Below, piece by piece: positions 8,636-16,369 of a DNA stretch of 64,000 bases; position 1 is the first letter of the stretch; each line of letters begins with the position of its first letter. The stretch is taken from positions 1 through 64,000 of the forward strand of contig CAYJOD010000021.1 in the NCBI GenBank assembly GCA_964371655.1, written 5' to 3'. The notes under the pieces were generated by a model. It saw only the letters and a program-made list of their open reading frames with translations, did no database searches and was not told where the DNA came from. A program made the translations under genes and the position numbers. The stretch comes from CAZGSN01 sp964371655 (GTDB taxonomy: Bacteria; Desulfobacterota; Binatia; HRBIN30).

Positions 8636-9358
8636 ATGCGGCCGGCTTACATCCTTTTCCTGAACCTGCTCCTCGCTCCGTGTTGGGGCACACCGGCGTA
8701 CGCTCAGATCACACCAGGTCGGGCGGGAGCGGTGGAGTGTGCGCTGCCGGTCATCGTGCGCTCGGGTGTGCGCGACATTCACGAGTCGTGGTTCAACGGA
8801 CCCGAAGGGTATGCGTTCATCGTCGAGATGGGCGCAGAGAAGGTCGGCGACCTGCCGGCAGAGGTTGGCAGAGATCCGGTGCGCCGCTTCGATGCCAGCG
8901 TCTACGCGAGCAATTTCCAGGGGCCGATCCTCGTCCGCCACGCTCATCTACGCCCACAATGGGAATGGACGGCCGCGGGTGAGACCCAGATTTCCGATCG
9001 TTCCTACCCCTTGTTAGCGGCGCGTGCGTGCGTGACCGGCGCCAGCACGCTCCCCGCGCTCACCTTGCATGTGGCCGAACACGATGAGTGGCCATTTGCC
9101 AATGACCCGGTGGGAGCATTCACAGTCGACCTCGGACGTTGCCGGGAGATACTCTCACCAACACATGCGAGCGGCTGGACATCGACGCAGCACAGTGCCG
9201 GCTTGAGCTATGCCGAAGACCGCGACGAAAAGGACGTGAGCTTCGTCGACTACGTTCTGTGGTGTTACCGCTGCGACGCGGGAAAAGATTGCGAGGACGG
9301 CATCGTCTGGGGAGCACCGGCGGCCGCGGAATCGCGTGGAACCGCGGATAGACGCTGA
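8636..9358 (+). CDS. Secreted protein of unknown function
   Basis: I do not recognise the family. Seen: 240 aa with a clear signal peptide (MRPAYILFLNLLLAPCWG) and a signal peptidase I-type site after AYA (about residue 23). The mature part is soluble-looking and acidic, with Cys at C132, C168 and a C-terminal CYRCDAGKDC cluster that could form disulfides. The last ten codons (ESRGTADRR and stop) are the start of a family B repeat, so the original C-terminus has probably been replaced or trimmed by the element. Same strand as the SDR, 66 bp downstream. Confidence 0.6.
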   Translation: MRPAYILFLNLLLAPCWGTPAYAQITPGRAGAVECALPVIVRSGVRDIHESWFNGPEGYAFIVEMGAEKVGDLPAEVGRDPVRRFDASVYASNFQGPILVRHAHLRPQWEWTAAGETQISDRSYPLLAARACVTGASTLPALTLHVAEHDEWPFANDPVGAFTVDLGRCREILSPTHASGWTSTQHSAGLSYAEDRDEKDVSFVDYVLWCYRCDAGKDCEDGIVWGAPAAAESRGTADRR

Positions 9359-9493
9359 TGCACGCGGATCCGAACGATCAACGCAGCGCCGCCACTTCTA
9401 CAAAAGCATGCAGCTACATGCGCAGGCAGTTCTTCTCCAAGTTCCTGCCTGCCCTATCCTATCGGCGTTCATCCGCGTCCATCCGCGGTTTCA
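9338..9493. repeat. Family B (CGCGGATG words) inverted repeat
   Basis: Left arm GGAACCGCGGATAGACGCTG plus CACGCGGAT; right arm GTTCATCCGCGTCCATCCGC plus GGTTTCATC, about 90 bp apart. The left arm supplies the stop codon (TGA, 9356-9358) of the upstream secreted protein. Confidence 0.85.
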
Positions 9494-9555
9494 TCTTTTG
9501 TTTTCGGGTTCAGTCTTTCCCGGCGTCCTCTCTGCGGCTCAACTTCCTCAGCTCA

Positions 9556-11277
9556 TCAGCGCGGGGCGTTGAGGTGCTTGTACTTGTCCAGATGGCGCAC
9601 CGGCGGTTTGAGAGCGTCGCGGCGGAACGGTTCGGCGAGCACAGCGGCGGAGCCGTCGAGGATGGCGTCGATGACGGCCGGCTTGCCCGACTTCACGGCG
9701 GCCTGCACCGCATCCTTGACGTCGGCGGCGCGCTCGACCCGGTAGCCTTCCGCGCCCATGTCGCGGGCGAGCTGCGCGAAGTCGGGGTTGCGCAGGTTCA
9801 CGCCGATGAAGCGGTTGTCGTAGTAATCGATCTGGTTCTTCTTTTCGGCGCCCCACTGGTTGTTGTTCATGACCACGGCGATGACCGGAATCTCTTCGCG
9901 CACGGCGGTCATCACCTCGCTCAGGCCGCTGATGCCGTAGGCGCCGTCGCCCTGGAGGGCGAACACCGCGCGCTCCGGTCGCCCGATCTTCGCGCCCATG
10001 GCCACGCCGTAGGCGATGCCGCAGTTGCCCCAGCTCAGCGCGGTCAGGATTTGGCGCGCACCGACGGCCCCGAAGTAACTGTTGGACATTGAGCAGGTGT
10101 TGCCGACGTCGGTGCTGACGATGGCATCGGCCGGCACCGCGGCCGACAACTCTTTGAGGAAGGCGCGCGGGTGCATCAGGGTCGAAGGTGCTGCTGCCCA
10201 CGAGTCGAGCTCTCGCTGCCACGTTTCTTTCTCACGCTGCAGGTCGGCGACCCGCGACTTGTCCGGCTGCCGTGGCGCGCCCGCCTGCAGCTTCGCCAAC
10301 AGCTGCGTCGCGAACGCCTTGGCATCGGCGGCGATACCGAGGTCGACGCGCTTGCTGAGCCCGAGCTGACGCGCGTCGCAGTCGACCTGAACGATGCGTG
10401 CTTTGGCGGGCCAGTAGTCGATGTCGTACTGCGGCAAGGTTCCAAACGGACCCAGGCGTGTACCGAGAGCGAGCACCACGTCGGCCTTGGCGATGGTGCG
10501 CATCGCCGCCTTGGAGCCACAGTAGCCGATCGGCCCCGCGCTCAGCGGATGCCGCGAAGGGAAGGAGTCGTTGTGGAGATAGGTGTTGACCACCGGCGCG
10601 CCGAGGTACTCGGCGAGGGCTTGGGTTTGCTCAACCGCGTCGGCCATGGAAACACCGCCGCCGGCAAGGATCACCGGATACTTCGCGGCGCCGAGCAAGC
10701 GCGCGGCTTGCTCCAGATCCGCCGCCGGTCCGGCGCCGCGCTGCACGTCCTCGGTCTTGTAGATCTCGCAGTTGATGTCGCCGTAGAAGTAATCGCGCGG
10801 GATATTGAGCTGCGTGGGACCGCACTCGGCCTTGGCGATATAGAAGCAGCGCCGCGCCAGCTCGGCGATGCGTTCGGGGCGGTTGACCCGCACCTGATAC
10901 TTCGTGCACGCCTGAAACCACGGCATTTGATCGAGCTCCTGAAAGCCGCCAGTGCCGATGCCCATACTGCCGGTCTCCGGGCTGAGCACCACCATCGGCG
11001 AATGCGCCCAGAAAGCCGCCGTCGTCGCGGAGACGAAGTTCGCTACTCCGGGACCGTTCTGCGCGATGCACACCTGCGGTCGGCCGGTGACTCGCGCCAA
11101 ACCGTCGGCGGCGTGTCCCGCCGCCTGCTCGTGCGCCACCGAGACGAAACGGATCCCCGCCGCCGGAAACAAGTCGAGCGCGTCCATGTAGGCGCTGCCC
11201 ACGATCCCAAACACCACCTTCACACCCTCAGCAGCCAGGGTTTCCACCAACGCTTCAGACGGCGTCATTCTCGGCAT
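9556..11277 (-). CDS. xsc: Sulfoacetaldehyde acetyltransferase
   Basis: ThDP enzyme that converts sulfoacetaldehyde and phosphate to acetyl phosphate and sulfite, the desulfonation step of taurine/sulfonate breakdown. Seen: 573 aa from ATG 11277 with AAAGGAG upstream. Xsc-like blocks are IVGSAYMDALDLFPAAGI (25-42), catalytic Glu in SVAHEQAAGHAADG (E50), AQNGPGVANFV, GTGGFQELDQMPWF, YLHNDSFPSRHPLSAGPIGY and the ThDP motif QGDGAYG...MNNNQWGAEKKN. GGFQE and the NQWGAEKRN-like end distinguish Xsc from acetolactate synthase. No pta or taurine aminotransferase is adjacent; the class III aminotransferase at 23.1 kb and the sulfite reductase at 21.3 kb could be partners. Other ThDP specificities remain possible. 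Confidence 0.78.
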   Translation of the reverse strand: MPRMTPSEALVETLAAEGVKVVFGIVGSAYMDALDLFPAAGIRFVSVAHEQAAGHAADGLARVTGRPQVCIAQNGPGVANFVSATTAAFWAHSPMVVLSPETGSMGIGTGGFQELDQMPWFQACTKYQVRVNRPERIAELARRCFYIAKAECGPTQLNIPRDYFYGDINCEIYKTEDVQRGAGPAADLEQAARLLGAAKYPVILAGGGVSMADAVEQTQALAEYLGAPVVNTYLHNDSFPSRHPLSAGPIGYCGSKAAMRTIAKADVVLALGTRLGPFGTLPQYDIDYWPAKARIVQVDCDARQLGLSKRVDLGIAADAKAFATQLLAKLQAGAPRQPDKSRVADLQREKETWQRELDSWAAAPSTLMHPRAFLKELSAAVPADAIVSTDVGNTCSMSNSYFGAVGARQILTALSWGNCGIAYGVAMGAKIGRPERAVFALQGDGAYGISGLSEVMTAVREEIPVIAVVMNNNQWGAEKKNQIDYYDNRFIGVNLRNPDFAQLARDMGAEGYRVERAADVKDAVQAAVKSGKPAVIDAILDGSAAVLAEPFRRDALKPPVRHLDKYKHLNAPR

Positions 11278-11571
11278 CGGATACTCCTTTGAAACGGTTT
11301 TCCCGCAGGCGTCGCTTCTACCTGAAGCAGCCGACCGGGCGCCAGTGGGTGGCGACATTCGGCGGGCCAATACGGCTCGGCATAATATCGATGATCCTCA
11401 TCAACTTGCTTGGTTGGCGAACCCCGGTGTATGAGCGCGCATGAACGGAGGTGTGTTGACCCGCCGACATAGGCGCGGGTCGTTGGTTTCCTCGACAGGC
11501 CTGATTCAAAGTTAGGCAGCGACGGTCGACTGCCCATGGATTCCGATGCCACCTGCCGAGGACTGCCGAAC

Positions 11572-12474
11572 ATGCGTATCGTCTCGTGGAATATTCGGCA
11601 CGGCGGCGGGCGACGGCTACGCGCCATCTATGACGTCCTAATCAGGCACGCGCCGGACATCATTATCCTAACCGAGTATCGATCCAATCCCAGCACCTCT
11701 CTGCTTGAGCGTCTCGCCACCGCAGGTTGGCCGCACACCGCGACCTCCGATCCCGCGCCCCGAAGCAATGGCATAGCAGTCCTGTCGCGCGAACCGCTGA
11801 TCGCGCGACGCCCACCCAGCTCCGTTCCGTCGCATCGATGGGTCGAAGTCGAAGCGCCAACGTACGGGTTCGCCCTCGCCGCCGTCTACGTGCCGGTTCG
11901 GGGACGCGATGTTACGAAGAAGGACGCCTATTGGCGCGGCATACTCGAAGCGGCCGAGATGAGGCGAGACACGGCGTTCCTCTTCGTGGGCGACTGGAAC
12001 ACCGGTGCGCCAATCGGCGACGCAGAACCAGAGGGCCGTGGATTCAGCTGCTGCGAACACTTCGCTGCTATGCCTGAGCATGGGTTCGTCGATGCGTGGC
12101 GTCTATTCCACCCGAACGAGCGCGCATTCTCTTGGTACAGTCGACGCGGACGCGCGGACCGGAATGGCTTTCGCATCGACCACGCGTTCCTCTCTGGGCG
12201 ACTCCGCGAGAGACTTGTCTCATGTGAGTACTCTGACGTCGAGCGTTCCGCTGGCGCCTCAGATCACGCCGCACTTCTGCTCGATCTTCGAGTTACATCG
12301 ATGGCTGTCGGCGGTCCGGGTAATGGCCCTGGTATGCCCAACTCGCGGCTGCCAGCGACGGCAGCGAAAGCTGGACTGTCATTGGCGCCGCCGCCTGAGC
12401 CACAGCGTTCGGCAGGGACTTCAAGCTGTGGTAAGGAAGGGGCATGGCGCAACTGGCAGATCGGATTACGGTGA
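11572..12474 (+). CDS. Endonuclease/exonuclease/phosphatase family protein
   Basis: Metal-dependent phosphoesterase of the EEP (exonuclease III/DNase I-like) fold. Seen: IVSWNIRHGGG at the N-terminus (Asn ligand), TEYRSN (acidic metal ligand), VGDWNTG (Asp/Asn of the active site), RIDHAFLS and the terminal SDHAALLLDL catalytic His block, all in the expected order. The ATG at 11572 has GAGGA 8 nt upstream; an upstream ATG at 11536 has none. About 55 residues after the SDH motif are Pro/Gly-rich and unlike the family; they overlap the next gene by 31 bp, so the 3' end may be an extension after loss of the original stop. Substrate (DNA, RNA, lipid or other) is unknown. Confidence 0.8.
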   Translation: MRIVSWNIRHGGGRRLRAIYDVLIRHAPDIIILTEYRSNPSTSLLERLATAGWPHTATSDPAPRSNGIAVLSREPLIARRPPSSVPSHRWVEVEAPTYGFALAAVYVPVRGRDVTKKDAYWRGILEAAEMRRDTAFLFVGDWNTGAPIGDAEPEGRGFSCCEHFAAMPEHGFVDAWRLFHPNERAFSWYSRRGRADRNGFRIDHAFLSGRLRERLVSCEYSDVERSAGASDHAALLLDLRVTSMAVGGPGNGPGMPNSRLPATAAKAGLSLAPPPEPQRSAGTSSCGKEGAWRNWQIGLR

Positions 12475-12668
12475 ACCCTCGACAGTGCGGTGGTCGTCCC
12501 TGCATTCGCGGCATGCGAATCCGGGTGTTGGACGTCCTGGATCTTCTCGCATCGGGGATGACGGCGAAGCAGATCGTAAAGGAGCATCCTGATCTCGAAA
12601 TCGAGGACGTCTATGCCTGCTTACGGTTTGCAAGTAGCCGCGTCAGCCATGCCGTGATCCTCCCGTGA
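12444..12668 (+). CDS. DUF433 antitoxin-like protein
   Basis: Small DNA-binding protein of the DUF433 family, usually the antitoxin partner of PIN-like DUF5615 toxins. Seen: 74 aa; RITVNPRQCGGRPCIRGMRI (the family's N-terminal G-x-P-x-I-x-G-x-R pattern) followed by the helix-turn-helix-like DLLASGMTAKQIVKEHPDLE. The start has GGAAGGGGC upstream and overlaps the EEP gene. The stop overlaps the GTG of the next gene (GTGA), so the two are translationally coupled, as expected of a toxin-antitoxin operon with autoregulation by the antitoxin. Confidence 0.88.
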   Translation: MAQLADRITVNPRQCGGRPCIRGMRIRVLDVLDLLASGMTAKQIVKEHPDLEIEDVYACLRFASSRVSHAVILP

Positions 12669-13099
12669 TCCTCTGGGTAGACGCCCACATCTCTCCAACT
12701 ATCTGCCGGTGGATTCGCCGGCAATTCGCCTTAGATGCGGTGCACGTTCGCGACGTGGGCCTGCGCGAGGCAGAAGACCCGGAGATCTTCGATAAGGCTC
12801 GTAAGGCGCAGGTCGTAGTGTTCACGAAGGACGAGGATTTCGTCGATCTCGCAGGTCGGCTCGGCACGCCGCCACAGGTCTTGTGGCTCCGGTGTGGGAA
12901 CATGGCGAACGCTCGTCTCTGGGCAGTCCTGCGTCGGGCTCTTCCGGACGCAATCGAACTCCTTCGGCAAGGCGAACCCGTCGTGGAGATCAGCCTTCCG
13001 GAAGGCGAGCCTGGCGGCCGAACAAGGCGCTCCCCACACCCGCGGCCACAAAACCGTTCCAGAAAGGTCGCAGCACCTCGCTCTGGCCGCGGCGGTTGA
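12665..13099 (+). CDS. DUF5615 PIN-like toxin
   Basis: Predicted ribonuclease-like toxin of the DUF5615 (PIN-like) family. Seen: 144 aa; N-terminal WVDAHISPTI (first acidic residue), VHVRDVGLREAEDPEIFDKA and VVVFTKDEDFVDLAGRLG (the T-x-D-x-D-F core). The GTG start overlaps the antitoxin stop by 4 bases. The core family is ~110-120 aa; the last 25-30 residues are Arg/Pro-rich (RTRRSPHPRPQNRSRK) and probably a run-on beyond the original end. This tail is next to a family B repeat. RNase activity is inferred from the family and not visible directly. Confidence 0.85.
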   Translation: MILWVDAHISPTICRWIRRQFALDAVHVRDVGLREAEDPEIFDKARKAQVVVFTKDEDFVDLAGRLGTPPQVLWLRCGNMANARLWAVLRRALPDAIELLRQGEPVVEISLPEGEPGGRTRRSPHPRPQNRSRKVAAPRSGRGG

Positions 13100-13150
13100 C
13101 CGCCGCAGCGTTAAGTCCCGAAGATGTATCGTGCCCTTGAGTCCGAATAA

Positions 13151-13316
13151 CTCAGTTGGAACCGCGGATGGACGCCGATGAACGCGGATAAGACCAGCCA
13201 GAAACGGGACATGCAGGGATTCAGGTGATGAATTCGCCCGGACAAAATCGATACGCTTCGAAGCGAAGTGGTTCCCTTCCGAATCCGTGTCCATCCGTGT
13301 TCATCCGCGGTTCGAA
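13151..13316. repeat. Family B (CGCGGATG words) inverted repeat
   Basis: Left arm CTCAGTTGGAACCGCGGATG plus GACGCCGATGAACGCGGAT; right arm CCGTGTCCATCCGTGTTCAT plus CCGCGGTTCGAA. The flanking ACTCAGTTGGAACC is also found mirrored at the right end of the 24.4-kb copy, so the element includes it. It sits between two DUF433 genes. Confidence 0.85.
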
Positions 13317-13349
13317 TCGAGGTTTTCAGGTTGAGTAGGTGGGAAGGAC

Positions 13350-13565
13350 ATGGCGCTGAGCGAGCCAGTCGTGATTCATAGCGACCCGGAGATTCTGCGC
13401 GGAACGCCGGTGTTCGTCGGTACGCGTGTGCCCGTACAGACGTTGCTGGATTACCTCGAGGACGGCGATTCGACCGACGTATTCCTAGACCACTTTCCTA
13501 GTGTGAACGGAGACCAAGCGGTTGCGGTGCTGGAACTGGCGAAGGAGATGCTCGTCGCGACCTAG
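13350..13565 (+). CDS. Orphan DUF433 protein
   Basis: Second DUF433 protein, 71 aa. Seen: VIHSDPEILRGTPVFVGTRV (G-T-P-V-F-x-G-T-R-V core) then VQTLLDYLEDGDSTDVFLDH, the winged-helix-like part. Its toxin partner is missing: the next gene is ihfB on the other strand. The stops of the two genes share one CTAG, so nothing has been left between them. Likely an orphan antitoxin or regulator left behind after loss of its DUF5615 partner. The start ATG has GGGAAGGAC upstream. Confidence 0.85.
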   Translation: MALSEPVVIHSDPEILRGTPVFVGTRVPVQTLLDYLEDGDSTDVFLDHFPSVNGDQAVAVLELAKEMLVAT

Positions 13566-13885
13566 TCGGCGAAATGCGAATCGTCGCCGTTAGGAAGCGG
13601 CAGGGCTTTGCCGTCGACGCGGAGCTTCAGCTCCTTGCCGACCTTGAAAAACGGCACGCGCTTGGCGCCGACGGACACTACGTGGCCGGTCTTGGGATTG
13701 CGGCCTTCACGGGCGCGGCGATGTTTGACGACGAAGCTTCCAAAACCGCGGATCTCGATGCGCTCGTTGCGACGCAAGGCGTTCGCCATGCAATCGAACA
13801 AGGCGTTGACGATAGCCTCCGCGTCACGTCGCGAGTAACGCGGGTACGACCGAGCCAGCTCTTCGATGAGACCGCGCTTCGTCAT
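13562..13885 (-). CDS. ihfB: Integration host factor/HU-type DNA-bending protein
   Basis: Histone-like nucleoid protein that bends DNA. Seen: 107 aa; N-terminal MTKRGLIEELARSYP helix pair, ALRRNERIEIRGFGSFVVKH, and the DNA-intercalating arm tip GRNPKTG, all typical of IHF beta. The ~12-residue acidic C-terminal tail (PNGDDSHFAD) is extra. The position directly after rpsA (8-bp gap) is the classic place for ihfB, which supports the symbol. Translation probably initiates from TGAGGA, which includes the rpsA stop. Confidence 0.92.
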   Translation of the reverse strand: MTKRGLIEELARSYPRYSRRDAEAIVNALFDCMANALRRNERIEIRGFGSFVVKHRRAREGRNPKTGHVVSVGAKRVPFFKVGKELKLRVDGKALPLPNGDDSHFAD

Positions 13886-13893
13886 CGCTATCC

Positions 13894-15672
13894 TCAGTCC
13901 GCTTTCTCCTTCGGCTGCTCCTGGCCCTCGGCACGATCGAGGCGCAGGTCGCGATTGAGGATGTCCTCGAAAGAGAACCGCGCCCCTTCGCGCTCGCGCT
14001 CGAGGTAGGATTCCATCTCTTGCCGTTCTTCACTGCGCCGCAGGGCCTTGATGCTGAGCCCGATCTTACGCTCGCGCGTATCGACGGTCGCGATCTCGGC
14101 CTCGATTTCCTGGCCGGGCTGGAAGACTGCTTGCGGCTTGTCGATGCGGTCGTTGCTCAACTGCGAAACGTGGATCAAGCCCTCGACGCCTTCTTCGATC
14201 TCGACGAACACGCCGAAATCAGCGACGCTGGTGACCTTGCCCTTGATGCGGTTACCGGTCGGATAACGCTGCGCCATCGACAGCCACGGATCATCGGTGA
14301 CCTGCTTGAGCCCGAGCGCGACGCGTTCGTTGTCGACGTCGATCGACAGCACGACGGCGTCGACTTCGTCACCCTTCTTGAACAGCTCCGACGGGTGCTT
14401 CACCTTTTTCGTCCAGTGCAGGTCGGAAATGTGGACCAGACCGTCGATGCCCTCTTCGATACCGACGAAGAGCCCGAAGTCGGTGATGTGCTTCACGGTG
14501 CCGTGGACCTTCGTCCCGATCGGGTGGTTGATGCGCAGCATCTCCCACGGATTCTGCGCCGCTTGCTTCAGCCCCAGGGAGATGCGGCGGTTGGCGGGAT
14601 CCATGTCGAGAACCACGACATCCACGTCCTGTCCGGGCTCGACGATCTTCGACGGATGGGTCACGCGTTTGGTCCACGACATCTCGGAGACGTGCACCAA
14701 CCCCTCGACCCCCGGCTCGAGCTCGACGAAGGCGCCGTAGTCCGCCAGGCTCACGATCTTGCCGCGCACCCGCGCACCGACTGGAAAGCGATCGCCGACG
14801 CTGACCCAGGGATCGGGCATGATCTGCTTCATGCCGAGGGAAACGCGGCCGCGTTCCGGATCGAACTTGAGAACCACGACCTTGACCGTATCGCCGACGC
14901 GAACGACGTCGGAGGCGCGGTTGACGCGGCCCCACGACATGTCGGTGACGTGCAGCAGGCCGTCGATGCCACCGAGGTCGACGAACGCGCCGTACTCGGT
15001 GATGTTCTTCACCACGCCTTCGAGGATGACGCCCTCTTCGAGAACCTTCATCGTCTCTTCGCGCAACGAGTCGCGTTCGTGCTCGAGCAGCGAACGGCGC
15101 GAGACCACGACGTTGCCGCGGGCGCGATTGAACTTCAGAATCGAGAAGCGGTAGCGCTGTCCGATGTAGCGATCCAAGTTGCGAGTCGGCCGCAGATCCG
15201 CATGCGAGCCCGGCAGGAAAGCCGCGATGCCGACGACATCCACTTTCAATCCGCCCTTCACCTTGCCAACGACAGTGCCCTCGACGGGAGTTTCGCTGTT
15301 GAACGCGTCTTCGATCTCTTTCCAAACCCGGAGTTGTTCGGCCTTGCCGCGCGACAGCACGACACCGCCGTGCTCGCTGTCGGTCCCATCGAAGAAGACA
15401 TCGATCTCATCACCTTGCTTCACATCGACGTTGCCGAGTCGATCGGTGAACTCATGAATCGGAATTTGTCCTTCCGATTTGAAACCGATGTCGACGGTGA
15501 CGAAGTCGCGTGAGACGTTGACGACGTGTCCGCGAACGATCTCGCCGGGCTTAACGGCTTTGAGGCTCTGTTCGAACATCGCGCCAAAGTCGTTATCGCT
15601 GCCGGCTGCGGCTGCGTCAGGTGTTTGCTCCATGTCTGGCTTACCCCCTAGGGATGTCTTGTCGTTTGTCAT
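13894..15672 (-). CDS. rpsA: 30S ribosomal protein S1
   Basis: Ribosomal protein S1, which unwinds and holds mRNA at the small subunit. Seen: 592 aa with six S1 RNA-binding domains from about residue 30 to 560; domains 3-6 show repeated VxGxVxxxxDFGxFVEx-type strands (for example VHGTVKHITDFGLFVGIEE and IKGKVTSVADFGVFVEIEE). The ATG at 15672 lies 7 bp after the cmk stop, whose TAGGGG acts as the ribosome site. The length is slightly above E. coli S1 (557) because of an acidic, Ala-rich N-terminal extension. Operon cmk-rpsA-ihfB. Confidence 0.96.
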   Translation of the reverse strand: MTNDKTSLGGKPDMEQTPDAAAAGSDNDFGAMFEQSLKAVKPGEIVRGHVVNVSRDFVTVDIGFKSEGQIPIHEFTDRLGNVDVKQGDEIDVFFDGTDSEHGGVVLSRGKAEQLRVWKEIEDAFNSETPVEGTVVGKVKGGLKVDVVGIAAFLPGSHADLRPTRNLDRYIGQRYRFSILKFNRARGNVVVSRRSLLEHERDSLREETMKVLEEGVILEGVVKNITEYGAFVDLGGIDGLLHVTDMSWGRVNRASDVVRVGDTVKVVVLKFDPERGRVSLGMKQIMPDPWVSVGDRFPVGARVRGKIVSLADYGAFVELEPGVEGLVHVSEMSWTKRVTHPSKIVEPGQDVDVVVLDMDPANRRISLGLKQAAQNPWEMLRINHPIGTKVHGTVKHITDFGLFVGIEEGIDGLVHISDLHWTKKVKHPSELFKKGDEVDAVVLSIDVDNERVALGLKQVTDDPWLSMAQRYPTGNRIKGKVTSVADFGVFVEIEEGVEGLIHVSQLSNDRIDKPQAVFQPGQEIEAEIATVDTRERKIGLSIKALRRSEERQEMESYLEREREGARFSFEDILNRDLRLDRAEGQEQPKEKAD

Positions 15673-15679
15673 ATCGCCC

Positions 15680-16369
15680 CTAACTGTGGCTTGCAAGGTT
15701 TGCGGCGCGAGTTGTTGCCAACGCGCGCAGCTCTTGCACCACTTCTTCAATACTTTTTTTCGTCGTGTCGATGAGGATCGCGTCCGCCGCCGGTCGCAGC
15801 GGTGAATCGGCGCGGTTCTGATCGCGATCGTCGCGTTCGGCAATCTCCGCGGCGATGCGTGCGACTTCCGCATCGGTCGGTGTCTCGTGCAACTCACACG
15901 CCCGCCGGCGTGCGCGTTCGCCTACCGACGCGGAGAGGAACACTTTCAGCGCCGCATTTGGGAAGACCACGGTGCCGATATCTCGACCTTCCATCACCAC
16001 GCCGCCGCCAGCGCCCATCTCGCGTTGCTTGGCGACCAAGCGTTCGCGCACCGCGGAAACGGCAGACACCTTCGACGCCTGCTGCGCCGCCTGCGGCGTG
16101 CGAATCGCCGCGGACATATCACGCCCGTCCGCAAGGACGCGGGTCTTTCCTTCTTGTACGGTGAATTCCATGGCGGTCTGATCACACAGTCGGGCGAGAG
16201 CGGCACTATTGGCAAGATCGAGATCTCGCTCCGTCGCAAGCACGCCGATGATGCGGTACATAGCGCCTGTGTCGACATAGTGATAGCCCAGATCCGAAGC
16301 CAATTGCCGGCTCACCGTGCTCTTGCCGGCACCCGCCGGTCCGTCGATCGCGACGATGATGCCCTTCAT
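15680..16369 (-). CDS. cmk: Cytidylate kinase
   Basis: Phosphorylates CMP/dCMP with ATP in pyrimidine nucleotide salvage. Seen: 229 aa; P-loop DGPAGAGKST (9-18), GAMYR (substrate site), MEGRDIGTVVFP (the conserved GRDIGT block) and RDDRDQNRADSPL (lid). The ATG start overlaps the aroA stop in ATGA, showing coupling. Standard partner of rpsA downstream and aroA upstream. Confidence 0.95.
   Translation of the reverse strand: MKGIIVAIDGPAGAGKSTVSRQLASDLGYHYVDTGAMYRIIGVLATERDLDLANSAALARLCDQTAMEFTVQEGKTRVLADGRDMSAAIRTPQAAQQASKVSAVSAVRERLVAKQREMGAGGGVVMEGRDIGTVVFPNAALKVFLSASVGERARRRACELHETPTDAEVARIAAEIAERDDRDQNRADSPLRPAADAILIDTTKKSIEEVVQELRALATTRAANLASHS

Noticed and set aside
13282..13316. tRNA T-arm-like GGTTCGAATC
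   Set aside because: The match is the end of a family B repeat; no acceptor, D or anticodon stems can be built around it.
14020..15513. Long open frame antisense to rpsA (497 codons) and similar antisense frames over 4691-6589, 16489-17781, 22988-24583 and 47143-48603
   Set aside because: Each lies opposite a gene with clear family motifs; they are open because of GC-rich codon bias, and show His/Arg/Asp-rich shadow composition without domains.
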